A stretch of 64,000 bases of DNA from Saprospiraceae bacterium (GCA_020629715.1 JAHDCU010000008.1:124001-188000); one strand, 5' to 3'. Counted from the first letter of the stretch, positions 17,286 through 25,701 are shown. Notes: generated by a model from the sequence alone, not told the origin. Translations and numbers: made by a program.

Positions 17286-18194
17286 ATGCACATCCTTACT
17301 CTAGATAATATAGTCAAACAGTATAGTAATCATTTAGCTGTAGATCATATTAGCTTCAATATACCAAAAGGCAGCATTTTTGGTCTTTTGGGACCTAATG
17401 GTGCAGGTAAAACTTCATTGATCAGAATCATAACTACAATAACTGCAGCGGATAGTGGTACTGTACTTTTGGATGGTCAAGCGCTCGCATCGGCGCCTCC
17501 TTTACTAGTAGGGTATCTACCAGAAGAAAGGGGATTGTATAAAAAAATGAAAGTAGGAGAGCAGCTTCTATATCTTGCTCAGTTGAAGGGTTTGTCTGAA
17601 AAAGAGGCTAGAGAAAATATTAAGCTTTGGTTTGAAAAATTTGGTATTGAGGACTGGTGGAATAAAAAAATAGAGGAGCTATCGAAAGGGATGCAACAAA
17701 AGATTCAGTTTATTGCTACGGTCCTTCATAAACCTAAATTGATCATTTTGGATGAGCCTTTTACAGGTCTTGATCCTATCAATACTAACCTGATTAAAGA
17801 TGAGATTCATCGTATGAATGATGAGGGTACAAGTATCATATTTTCTACCCATAGAATGGAGCAGGTAGAGGAGATATGTAAGGATATTGTACTAATCAAT
17901 CAGGGTAAAATAGTGCTAGAAGGCTCTGTCAAAGATGTTAAAGATCAGTTTAAGGATAACATATATCGAATAGAATTTGATGGTCATCTACCCGCTAATC
18001 TTCAAAGTAGCGACTTCAAAATCATTGACGATAATAGAGAGTCCTTGACCATTCAGATCAATGAAGGGTATGACTCCAATGAGTTGCTTAGAAGTCTTCT
18101 TAATGAAGGTATTCAGATCCGTTCTTTCAATGAAGTATTACCGAGTCTCAATGAAATATTTATCAAACAAGTAGAAAACGCGAGCCATGAATAA
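17286..18194 (+). CDS. ABC exporter ATP-binding subunit (NatA-like)
   Basis: A 302-residue nucleotide-binding subunit. It has Walker A GPNGAGKTS near 38-46, signature LSKGMQQ, Walker B LIILDEPFTGLDP and the switch STHRMEQ; the C-terminal ~80 residues are the extension found in DrrA/NatA-type exporters. Its last eight bases overlap the permease start, so both subunits are made together. Likely function is ATP-driven export of sodium, a drug or a lipid; the substrate cannot be told. Confidence 0.93.
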   Translation: MHILTLDNIVKQYSNHLAVDHISFNIPKGSIFGLLGPNGAGKTSLIRIITTITAADSGTVLLDGQALASAPPLLVGYLPEERGLYKKMKVGEQLLYLAQLKGLSEKEARENIKLWFEKFGIEDWWNKKIEELSKGMQQKIQFIATVLHKPKLIILDEPFTGLDPINTNLIKDEIHRMNDEGTSIIFSTHRMEQVEEICKDIVLINQGKIVLEGSVKDVKDQFKDNIYRIEFDGHLPANLQSSDFKIIDDNRESLTIQINEGYDSNELLRSLLNEGIQIRSFNEVLPSLNEIFIKQVENASHE

Positions 18195-19509
18195 GATTTG
18201 GTTAATCACAAAACGAGAGTATGTCACTCGTGTCAAGAATAAAACTTTTTTATTAACCACATTCCTAGCGCCTATCGGCTTCCTGCTGTTTTTCTTAGCA
18301 TTAGGTTTCGTGATGAGTAGAGGATCGGATGACTTAAAGACAATCTATGTTTTAGATGAACAGAATTTACTCAATGGAGAGTTGTCGGGTAGGGAAAATT
18401 TAGAGTTCAAATTTTCTGATTCTAGCCTAGATCAACTTAGATCTCAGTACGAGACTGATCAATTTGCAGGGATTTTGCAGTTAAGATCGATCGATCGAGA
18501 TGATATTGCTAAATATGATATTCTCTGGCACAGCGATGATCAGCTTGCTCTGGACGAATCACAATCAATAGAGCGAGTAGTACGACGTAAAGTCAGAGAT
18601 TATAAGCTCAAAGCTTTAGATATAGATGAGAGTAAGTTAGAATCTTTAGATACTAGGATCAATATTATCCCCAAAACTATACTTGCTGATAAAGAAGTAA
18701 GTAGCATGACAGGTGTAGTAGGATCAATATTAGGTGGAATAGTTGGTTACGCTCTGTTTTTCATTATTCTCATCTACGGTATGCAAGTGATGCGCAGTGT
18801 AATGGAGGAAAAGATAAACCGAATCGTGGAAGTCTTGATATCATCAGTTACTCCTTTTCAACTAATGATGGGGAAGGTAATTGGAGTAGGGCTAGTAGGC
18901 CTTACACAGATTGGTCTATGGGCAATATTATTTCCAGTTATTTTTGCTGTGGGATCTACGTTTTTTGGCATAGATAGTAGTCCTGAAATGTTAGATATGG
19001 CCAATAATCCTGATATACCCGAGGAGGTGATGGCTGAAGGAATGGATAAAGTTGCAGTTATATTAAGAGAGATCGGTAATATGAACTGGCTAATGATTCT
19101 TCCTCTTTTAATATTCTATTTTTTAGGTGGATATTTTGCATATGCCTCTCTATTTGCGGCTGTGGGTTCAGCTGTAGGTGAAGATATTAATGAAGCGCAG
19201 TCTCTTACGTTACCGATTATGTTGCCTTTGATGTTTGCCGTATATATTGGAGTGAGTGCCATTAATGCTCCTGATGGAGATATCGTAGTATGGGCGTCTA
19301 TCATTCCGCTGTTGTCTTCTATTGTAATGCCAGTAAGACTTCCTTCTGATCCAGCAGCATGGCAAATAATATTGTCCGTTATATTGTTGGTCGGATTTGT
19401 GTTTTTCTTTACTTGGTTAGCTGGTCGTATATATAGAGTGGGTATATTGATGTATGGTAAGAAGGCAAGTTTCAAAGAGCTCTGGAAGTGGATTTTTTAT
19501 AAAGGATGA
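18187..19509 (+). CDS. ABC-2 type exporter permease (NatB-like)
   Basis: A 440-residue inner-membrane permease. One N-terminal helix (residues ~22-42) is followed by a large external domain of about 130 residues and then five to six helices starting near 180. The conserved MEEKINRIVEVLISSVTPFQLMMGK segment, shortened here to its core MEEKINRIVEVL, identifies the NatB/ABC-2 family. It pairs with the ATPase that it overlaps. An array of TGA-containing heptamers follows its stop codon by 11 bases. Confidence 0.92.
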   Translation: MNKIWLITKREYVTRVKNKTFLLTTFLAPIGFLLFFLALGFVMSRGSDDLKTIYVLDEQNLLNGELSGRENLEFKFSDSSLDQLRSQYETDQFAGILQLRSIDRDDIAKYDILWHSDDQLALDESQSIERVVRRKVRDYKLKALDIDESKLESLDTRINIIPKTILADKEVSSMTGVVGSILGGIVGYALFFIILIYGMQVMRSVMEEKINRIVEVLISSVTPFQLMMGKVIGVGLVGLTQIGLWAILFPVIFAVGSTFFGIDSSPEMLDMANNPDIPEEVMAEGMDKVAVILREIGNMNWLMILPLLIFYFLGGYFAYASLFAAVGSAVGEDINEAQSLTLPIMLPLMFAVYIGVSAINAPDGDIVVWASIIPLLSSIVMPVRLPSDPAAWQIILSVILLVGFVFFFTWLAGRIYRVGILMYGKKASFKELWKWIFYKG

Positions 19510-19520
19510 TTTGTTTAACT

Positions 19521-19548
19521 AGTTGACAGTTGACAGTTGACAGTTGAC
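19521..19548 (+). repeat. Heptanucleotide tandem repeat AGTTGAC x4
   Basis: Four exact copies of AGTTGAC follow the permease stop codon. Because seven is not a multiple of three, the TGA in each unit closes all three forward frames. It is one of three heptamer arrays in this window. Confidence 0.95.
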
Positions 19549-19620
19549 TAAATTATTTTGACTAGGATAGATGCAAATATTGAATCTTTGAAACTATCAG
19601 TTTTGTAATCTAGTTGGCCC

Positions 19621-19648
19621 GTAACCCGTAACCCGTAACCCGTAACCC
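19621..19648 (+). repeat. Heptanucleotide tandem repeat GTAACCC x4
   Basis: Four exact copies of GTAACCC, preceded by a partial CCC, end directly at the TTG start of the TMEM220-like gene. TAA occurs in all three forward frames. Copy-number change here would alter the distance between any upstream promoter and the gene. Confidence 0.95.
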
Positions 19649-20008
19649 TTGAATAAAAAATGGATACATATAATTGTCGCTTTGCTAATGATTAGCTTTG
19701 GTGCAGTACAATTCAATGATCCTGACGGTTTGATATGGGTGGGAGTGTATTGGTTGGTGGCTTTGGTTCCGATATCTACGATTTTTGATAGACTTAATCC
19801 TATATGGTCGCTCCGTTATGCTATGGTCTTGTTGATCTGGCTTTTGTTTTACATACCAGATGTGATATATTGGTTGGGAGAAGGAGCACCTAGTATTGCA
19901 GAATCTATGAAAGCGGAATCACCCTTTATAGAGCTAGTAAGAGAGTTTTTTGGATTAGTGATATGCATAGGTACTTTGCTTTTCTACTATTTCAAAGGAA
20001 GAAAGTAA
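19649..20008 (+). CDS. TMEM220-family membrane protein
   Basis: A 119-residue protein with four predicted membrane helices. The FNDPDGLIWVGVYW segment after the first helix is the hallmark of the TMEM220 family, whose function is unknown. The start is TTG at 19649 (MNKKWIHIIVALL); the next in-frame ATG, 13 codons in, would truncate the first helix. A GTAACCC repeat array abuts the start codon. It precedes the TPR/BlaI/M56 operon by 55 bases but that operon seems to have its own promoter. Confidence 0.75.
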   Translation: MNKKWIHIIVALLMISFGAVQFNDPDGLIWVGVYWLVALVPISTIFDRLNPIWSLRYAMVLLIWLLFYIPDVIYWLGEGAPSIAESMKAESPFIELVREFFGLVICIGTLLFYYFKGRK

Positions 20009-20021
20009 GTATTTGGCGTAT

Positions 20022-20059
20022 TTTATAGTTGCATAACTTATAAATACGTTATATATTTG
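20022..20059 (+). promoter_or_regulatory. Bacteroidota promoter with overlapping palindrome, upstream of TPR/BlaI/M56 operon
   Basis: TTG (20029-20031) and TATATTTG (20052-20059) are 20 bases apart, matching -33 and -7 elements of Bacteroidota sigma factor. A near-palindrome with arms TTTATAGTT and AACTTATAAA (20022-20044) covers the -33 element. The predicted start of transcription falls at about the ATG at 20064, so the mRNA may be leaderless. BlaI, encoded second in the operon, is the obvious candidate to bind the palindrome. Confidence 0.6.
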
Positions 20060-20063
20060 AAAT

Positions 20064-21239
20064 ATGCGTTATGCAGTTTTCATATTATATCTATTTACTT
20101 TACAAGTAAGCGAAGGGCAATCCGTTGTATCAGATTCTTTATTGAATTTGGCAAGCTACCAAGATCAACTTGGAAATACTAATGATGCTATAGCGTCGAT
20201 TGACCAGTGTATAGAAATTGATTCTTTAGCATACGATTGCTATATGCTTGGTGCTAAAATAGCTCAGAGACAAGGTGATTTCAAGAAGGTAAAAAATTAC
20301 TTACTTCATGACTCGTTGATGTATTATCGAGCCAGTGCATGCCATAGAATATTGGCGAATGTCTATGAACAAGAAGGTAACACCGCCAAGTCAGGAAAAT
20401 ACTACAAGTTATTATGCGATAGCTTCCCTGATCAAGCCCTATATCATCGAAAACTGGCACAGCAATATGCAAAAGCCGGGGCTGTGAATAGCGCATTCAG
20501 GGAGTATGGAAAAGCCTATCAGCTTAATGATAAAGATGTATTTACTATCCTTGGGTTGTCAGAGTTTTTGGTGAAATCTAAAGAATACGAAAAGGTGGAT
20601 TCGATCCTCAATGCAGCCGTAGCATATGATAGCACTAACGTCAGAATAAAACATCAGCTAGCTATAAGCAAATATCGGCAGCAACAGTATGATAGCACCT
20701 GTATAGTGATGAAAAGTCTAGAAGGGCGTATAGATTTCAATCCATATCAAAATAAGATCTACGGTTATAGCTTGATACAAATTGATTCTTTGGATGATGC
20801 CATTTTCTATCTAGAAAAGAGTCTGCAAGGAGAAGGAAATCCTGAGAAGGCTCATTATTATTTAGGTATTGCATATGAAGAAAGGGACGAATTAGATAAT
20901 GCAAAGTATCACTATGATAAGGCCATCGAATATGCTATAAGTAAAGACATAGACCTATATCATCGCAATCTTGCAGCCATGGCACATGATGATAATGATG
21001 GTGCAGAAAAGATAAAGCATCTCAAAAAAGTATATGAATACGAACCTTCGGGAAGAAATCTTTTTCAGCTAGCTAGAGCAGCGGATGAGTACTATGCTGA
21101 TAAAAATGTTGCCAAACGATACTTCCAAAAATATCTAAATCTGAATAATCAGGAGCCACAGCTTTCTACATATGCTAGAGATCGCGTAGCTACGATAAAG
21201 GAGTATTTACATTTTAAAAAATCAAAATCTGGATCATGA
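20064..21239 (+). CDS. Exported TPR protein, first gene of a BlaI/M56 operon
   Basis: A 391-residue protein with a short signal peptide (RYAVFILYLFTLQVSEG) and about eight to nine tetratricopeptide repeats through the rest (for example AHYYLGIAYEERDELDNAKYHYDKAIEYA). TPR arrays bind other proteins, so it may be a periplasmic partner of the M56 sensor. Its stop overlaps the BlaI start in an ATGA, so translation is coupled. A promoter-operator candidate lies immediately upstream. Confidence 0.85.
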   Translation: MRYAVFILYLFTLQVSEGQSVVSDSLLNLASYQDQLGNTNDAIASIDQCIEIDSLAYDCYMLGAKIAQRQGDFKKVKNYLLHDSLMYYRASACHRILANVYEQEGNTAKSGKYYKLLCDSFPDQALYHRKLAQQYAKAGAVNSAFREYGKAYQLNDKDVFTILGLSEFLVKSKEYEKVDSILNAAVAYDSTNVRIKHQLAISKYRQQQYDSTCIVMKSLEGRIDFNPYQNKIYGYSLIQIDSLDDAIFYLEKSLQGEGNPEKAHYYLGIAYEERDELDNAKYHYDKAIEYAISKDIDLYHRNLAAMAHDDNDGAEKIKHLKKVYEYEPSGRNLFQLARAADEYYADKNVAKRYFQKYLNLNNQEPQLSTYARDRVATIKEYLHFKKSKSGS

Positions 21240-21592
21240 AGAGACTAACAAAAGCAGAGGAAGAGATCATGCAGTTATTCTGGGAGCACGGTGCATCAAC
21301 GGTCAGTGGATTGATCAAATTGATGACCGATCCGAAACCACCACATAGCACCATTTCATCCATCGTCCGCATCTTAGAAAAGAAAGGATTTGTAGATCAT
21401 AAAGCCTATGGAAGGACCTATGATTACTTTCCAATAATAGAAAAAGATGACTACTCGAAATACAAGTTGGGAAATCTAGTATCCGGGTATTTTGACGGTT
21501 CTATGAATCAGTTAGTAAGCTTTCTTGTAAAAGAAAACGACTTGTCCGTCAAGGATCTTTCAGAAATCATTGATCAACTACAAAACGACTAA
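21236..21592 (+). CDS. BlaI/MecI/CopY-family repressor
   Basis: A 118-residue winged-helix repressor. MKRLTKAEEEIMQLFWEHG, the helix-turn-helix (PPHSTISSIVRILEKKGFVDHK) and the wing (YGRTYDYFPII) are typical of the family, whose members repress until cleaved after a signal from an M56 membrane peptidase. That peptidase is encoded next, two bases after the stop codon. The C-terminal dimer helix with the presumed cleavage area is present (GSMNQLVSFLVKENDLS). Confidence 0.93.
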   Translation: MKRLTKAEEEIMQLFWEHGASTVSGLIKLMTDPKPPHSTISSIVRILEKKGFVDHKAYGRTYDYFPIIEKDDYSKYKLGNLVSGYFDGSMNQLVSFLVKENDLSVKDLSEIIDQLQND

Positions 21593-21594
21593 TC

Positions 21595-24090
21595 ATGCTA
21601 AATCAAGATATACTATTTCAGTTTTTGATAGACTCCACACTCTGCTGGACAGCCTTTTTATTGATCTATGTTTTGTTTCTTCAAAAAGAGACCTTTTTTA
21701 GACATAATAGATTGTATTTGTTGGCGTCATTAATGATGGGATTATTGTTGCCGATGCTGAGATTTTTACCAGAACACGTCAAAATAGAGCATAACGAGTC
21801 TATCGAATATGCAGCTTATTGGGTGGGGGAGAGTCTTATACTACCTGAAGTCTCTCAAGGATTAGATGCTTATGTGATTATCTTATTATCCCTATATAGT
21901 ATTGGAGTTATAGTAAGTCTATTTTTCATAGTAAAATCGGTAAGATCCATTTATACTTTGCGAGTGGGCGCTAATATTGAAAAAAGGAATGGCTATGAGC
22001 TCATTATCACTTCTAAAGAACACTTACCTTTTTCATTTTTTGGTAGTATCTATATCAGTAAAGCCTTGAGTTCAGATTCAGGGATCAATCAGATACTTAA
22101 GCACGAAATAGCGCATGTCGATGGTAAACACAGTTGGGATATTCTCGCAGTAGAATTCATTAAATGTCTGTTTTGGTTTCATCCTCTACTGTACATATAT
22201 AAATCAGCATTGCGACAGACGCATGAATTTGTTGCCGATCAAATGGTCTGTAAAGAATATCGTCGTAAAGACTACGGTCGTATGCTACTAGAACATTCTT
22301 TTTCAGGCTTACAGATGAGCCTTGCTAATCACTTTTTTAACTCTCACCTCAAAAAACGTATCCAAATGATGTATCAACATCCAAGTCAAAAGAAAGCTAG
22401 TATAAAGTATCTGATGGCCCTTCCACTAGTACTTGTATTCTTTGTGGTTTTTAATATGGCATATCCTAAAGATGGCATGAGCCAAGAGAAAGTAGATAAT
22501 TCGAGTGCAGTCTCATACAGCAGAGCTGACCTAGAAAAGCATATGAAGGATTATCCATATGCTACCGTAGATGAAATTGGAAAAGATTTTCCAGTCCTTA
22601 AAGCACTAAAACATACGGAGATTATCTATAGGACTTTAGATAATGAGCATCCTGATATCAAGATTTTTAATGTAAATGATACTTCACATATGTATCTATA
22701 TAATGATGGTATTGATGGCAATACTCCAGCCGCAACCACTGTAAATTTTTTTGATAAAACACTTGTGGCAGATACTATTCCAAATCGACAAGTATGGTAT
22801 GACACTATAGTAGAATTTGATCCAGAGACATATGAGGAGAAGTTGACGATCGTAAAAAGAGAAGCGCAGCAATACTTTGGCGATTCTATATCATATAAAG
22901 TGAAGGATGGAATGTCTGAGATGAAAGTTTATCAGGAAGGAGAGGTGGATACCATCATTGAGTTTGATCTAGATACTAAAAAGGAAAAAACAAATATCGT
23001 AAAACGATCTGCACAATATCACAATGATGAAATTTTTAAAGTAGTGGAGCGAATGCCTTGTATGATTGGATGCGAAACCATTACGGATAAGGAGGAAAGA
23101 TCGGAATGCTCGAATAAAAAGTTTGTCAAGTACTTGGGTGAAAATATTATGTACCCTAAAAAAGCACAGCAAGATGGCACTGAAGGTACTGTAGTAGCAA
23201 ATTTTGTTATTGATAAATCTGGTTTTGTGCAAGATGTGAAAATCTTAAGGAGCATAAGTACGGAAATTGATAATGAGTCTCTCCGAGTACTAAATGCTAT
23301 GAATGGATCATCTCCATCTTGGAGCCCTGGAAGGCAACGGGGAAAAGCCGTAAAGGTATTATACACCGTCCCCATAAAGTACAAGTTACAAGACGATAAA
23401 AAGAATAAAAATGAGCTTGAGAAAAAGCTGGAAGGAAAAAAAGCTGGCTTTGGATGGCAATCGAAAGGGGTATATGAGGATTCACCTACAGTAGTAGGGC
23501 ATGGCGAAGCAAAAAAAGAAATGAAGCTTTTTAATAAAAATATTGATCAGGATAATATTACCTATATCATCGATGGTGTCATAGAGCAACCCAACAGTTT
23601 GACAACCATCAATCCAGATGATATAGCCACGATCAATGTCTTCAAAGGAGCAAAAGCCAAGGAAATTTACGGTGATGGTATCAAGGAAAGTGTCATTGAT
23701 ATCAAAACAAAAGTCTATGCTGCTCAGCAAAATCCTGAATTTGATATACCAGCTATGGTGCCAGGTTGTGAAAATGAAGGAGATACAGAAGCACAAGTGA
23801 AGTGCAGTGAGAGGAAGCTACTGATGGCTGTTTACAAAAATATTAAGTACCCAGCAAAAGCACGGGATAAATCTATTCAAGGTACTGTAATATCGAGTTT
23901 TACAGTAGAGGTAGACGGCAGAGCTCATAGTCCGGTTATCAAAGAATCTATCGGTGGCGGCTGCTCAGAAGCAGTATTAGAGATGTATAAAATCATGCTC
24001 AAAAAATACCCAACATGGATTCCTGCGCAAAAAGATGGAAAAGCTATAAAATCAGAGTATGTATTGCCTGTGAAGTTTAAGCTGCAGTGA
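21595..24090 (+). CDS. M56 BlaR1-like sensor peptidase with plug-like and two TonB C-terminal domains
   Basis: An 831-residue membrane sensor. Residues 1-295 hold four membrane helices and the M56 zinc site HEIAH near 170-174 with H-S-W-D. Residues ~400-475 contain two copies of a DTIVEFD-type segment. Residues ~489-597 and ~722-831 are TonB C-terminal-like domains (NIMYPKKA...GTVVANFVID and NIKYPAKA...GTVISSFTVE). Residues ~654-705 look like a TonB-receptor plug (YIIDGVIE...INPDDIATINVFKGA). It probably senses the envelope and triggers BlaI cleavage. No penicillin-binding sensor domain is present, so the signal differs from classical BlaR1. Confidence 0.85.
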   Translation: MLNQDILFQFLIDSTLCWTAFLLIYVLFLQKETFFRHNRLYLLASLMMGLLLPMLRFLPEHVKIEHNESIEYAAYWVGESLILPEVSQGLDAYVIILLSLYSIGVIVSLFFIVKSVRSIYTLRVGANIEKRNGYELIITSKEHLPFSFFGSIYISKALSSDSGINQILKHEIAHVDGKHSWDILAVEFIKCLFWFHPLLYIYKSALRQTHEFVADQMVCKEYRRKDYGRMLLEHSFSGLQMSLANHFFNSHLKKRIQMMYQHPSQKKASIKYLMALPLVLVFFVVFNMAYPKDGMSQEKVDNSSAVSYSRADLEKHMKDYPYATVDEIGKDFPVLKALKHTEIIYRTLDNEHPDIKIFNVNDTSHMYLYNDGIDGNTPAATTVNFFDKTLVADTIPNRQVWYDTIVEFDPETYEEKLTIVKREAQQYFGDSISYKVKDGMSEMKVYQEGEVDTIIEFDLDTKKEKTNIVKRSAQYHNDEIFKVVERMPCMIGCETITDKEERSECSNKKFVKYLGENIMYPKKAQQDGTEGTVVANFVIDKSGFVQDVKILRSISTEIDNESLRVLNAMNGSSPSWSPGRQRGKAVKVLYTVPIKYKLQDDKKNKNELEKKLEGKKAGFGWQSKGVYEDSPTVVGHGEAKKEMKLFNKNIDQDNITYIIDGVIEQPNSLTTINPDDIATINVFKGAKAKEIYGDGIKESVIDIKTKVYAAQQNPEFDIPAMVPGCENEGDTEAQVKCSERKLLMAVYKNIKYPAKARDKSIQGTVISSFTVEVDGRAHSPVIKESIGGGCSEAVLEMYKIMLKKYPTWIPAQKDGKAIKSEYVLPVKFKLQ

Positions 24091-24119
24091 CCTCCCATTA
24101 ATCTTATAGATTAATAATT

Positions 24120-24166
24120 AGGCTATTAGTTGCTATCTTAGTAAGATGAGACTAATAGCCTTTTTT
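24120..24166 (+). terminator. Hairpin plus T-run that encloses the next gene's start codon
   Basis: Perfect 11-base arms (24120-24130, AGGCTATTAGT; 24151-24161, ACTAATAGCCT) flank a 20-base loop and are followed by TTTTTT. The loop contains a smaller symmetric element (ATCTTA, then TAAGAT) and the ATG at 24146. It has the form of an intrinsic terminator for the M56 gene, but its 3' arm is codons 2 to 6 of the DinB-like gene. Confidence 0.75.
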
Positions 24167-24721
24167 GTACTTCTATCTTCTACGCTTATGGCACAAGACA
24201 TCCCTTACTCCGAGATTGGCGAAAAGCCCGAAACTTTTACTGCGGGTACTAGTATATCGAGAATGATAGATGGTCTTGGCTATCGTTATTACTGGGCGAC
24301 CGAAGGGTTAAGAACAGAAGATCTTAGTTATGATCCTGGAAACGGAGGTCAAATATGTAGTGATGTACTAACTCACCTATATGGTCTTAGTACCACTATA
24401 TTGAATGGTGTAAAATCTGCACCTAACATCAGACCTCTGGTCACTGATGGAATAGAATGGGATGACATGAGAGCATCTACATTGCATAACTTTAAGCAGG
24501 CCTCTGACATAATCAAGCAACTAAGTGATGATGAGGTGCAAGGATTAAAGCTTGTTTTTCAGCGAGGTGATCTTAGCTCAGAGGTTGACTTTTGGCATAT
24601 GCTCAATGGTCCTCTTGCAGATGCCATCTATCACGTTGGACAAATAGTCTCATATAGACGGTCTACGGGAAATCCGATTGATCCAAACGTCAATGTGTTT
24701 AGAGGAAAAAATAGGGAATAG
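24146..24721 (+). CDS. Exported DinB-like protein
   Basis: A 191-residue protein. A signal peptide (MRLIAFFVLLSSTLMAQ) is followed by a four-helix-bundle pattern like DinB/YfiT proteins: YRYYWATEGL, then SDVLTHLYGLSTTIL, then HVGQIVSYRRSTGNP near the end. DinB-like proteins often bind a divalent metal through three histidines; here H-L-Y, H-N and H-V-G are possible ligands. Export is unusual for the fold. The start codon lies in the loop of a terminator-like hairpin. Confidence 0.7.
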   Translation: MRLIAFFVLLSSTLMAQDIPYSEIGEKPETFTAGTSISRMIDGLGYRYYWATEGLRTEDLSYDPGNGGQICSDVLTHLYGLSTTILNGVKSAPNIRPLVTDGIEWDDMRASTLHNFKQASDIIKQLSDDEVQGLKLVFQRGDLSSEVDFWHMLNGPLADAIYHVGQIVSYRRSTGNPIDPNVNVFRGKNRE

Positions 24722-24779
24722 CATCTGTAAAACTAATAGCGGAAACTTTCGTTAAAATTAAAGTTTAGACTCTAATTGC

Positions 24780-25142
24780 TTGAGAAATAAAGACCTCATA
24801 TTATCGATTATACAGAAGGCAGATTCTGCTTTGTCTCATCAGGATCTTGTGCAGGGAATTGATAAGAAAATCAATCGAGTGACGATCTATCGCATTTTAG
24901 ATAGATTGATCGATGCAGGGGAAATTCATAAAGTCATTGATATAGATGGTGTTGGCAGATATGCTGCATGTCATAAATGCAACGATTATAATCACATGCA
25001 TGATCATGTTCATTTTAGCTGTACAAAATGCTCAGCAGTCACTTGTTTGGATAATATTCATCCTTCCTTTAAAATGCCAGCCAACTATAAAGTAGAAGAA
25101 GTTAACTTTACGATATCGGGGATTTGTCCGAAGTGTTTATAA
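24780..25142 (+). CDS. Fur-family metal-responsive regulator
   Basis: A 120-residue repressor. The N-terminal winged helix (LSHQDLVQGIDKKINRVTIYRILDRL) is followed by a zinc/metal domain with CHKC, the HMHDHVHF histidine cluster, CTKC and a final CPKC. This fits Fur/Zur/PerR proteins; the metal cannot be named by eye. The start is TTG 24780, since an in-frame stop lies 21 bases upstream and no ATG intervenes. The 3' end overlaps the convergent YcxB-like gene by 35 bases. Confidence 0.9.
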   Translation: MRNKDLILSIIQKADSALSHQDLVQGIDKKINRVTIYRILDRLIDAGEIHKVIDIDGVGRYAACHKCNDYNHMHDHVHFSCTKCSAVTCLDNIHPSFKMPANYKVEEVNFTISGICPKCL

Positions 25143-25671
25143 ATGTTGTGGTTAGTAATTCATAAAATTCATTGAATGTATCTTGACTAGGGAATGCTTT
25201 TTTGGGTAGGACAAAAAAACCTTTTCGGTGAAAGAAGTGTATTCCTAGCTCCTTTTTACTAATATTTTCGATTGAAGTGGCTAAAATGATAGTTTCAGAA
25301 TCGGTTGTGAGACTTGAGATCTTAATATATTTTTCGTTGATATGTATTGTAGATGAACTATAGTCGTTATACTTTTCGATATGATAGTTTATTGATTTTT
25401 TGAGTTTGAGATTAAACCACATGTGCTTACTTAATTTTATAGATCCAATGATGGTATAGCTACTACTAATCAATAGAATTCCAAGATTCAAAGCATTATT
25501 ATACATGATATAAGCGGCAATAAGTCCGCAAATAGGAGTAAGGATAATCCAGTGAATTTGATTTTTAAGGGTTTTTCCTCCAAAAACGCTATCGTCGTAG
25601 AAATACTCCGTGAGAAGCTCTTTTGTGAATTGTAACTGAAAATTATATTTATGAGCAGGTTTTTTTTCCAC
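25108..25671 (-). CDS. Two-helix membrane protein, YcxB-like
   Basis: A 187-residue protein starting at GTG 25671. A soluble N-terminus is followed by two adjacent membrane helices (about residues 42-58 and 63-80) and a C-terminal PH-like beta domain with INEKYIKISS and FHRKGFFVLPKKAF. This layout matches the YcxB-like family of unknown function, in which the FFVLPKRAF-type motif is conserved. The last 35 bases overlap the Fur gene tail to tail. Confidence 0.7.
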   Translation of the reverse strand: MEKKPAHKYNFQLQFTKELLTEYFYDDSVFGGKTLKNQIHWIILTPICGLIAAYIMYNNALNLGILLISSSYTIIGSIKLSKHMWFNLKLKKSINYHIEKYNDYSSSTIHINEKYIKISSLTTDSETIILATSIENISKKELGIHFFHRKGFFVLPKKAFPSQDTFNEFYELLTTTFINTSDKSPIS

Positions 25672-25701
25672 TTATATTATGGCTAATTAAATTCCATCAA
25701 G

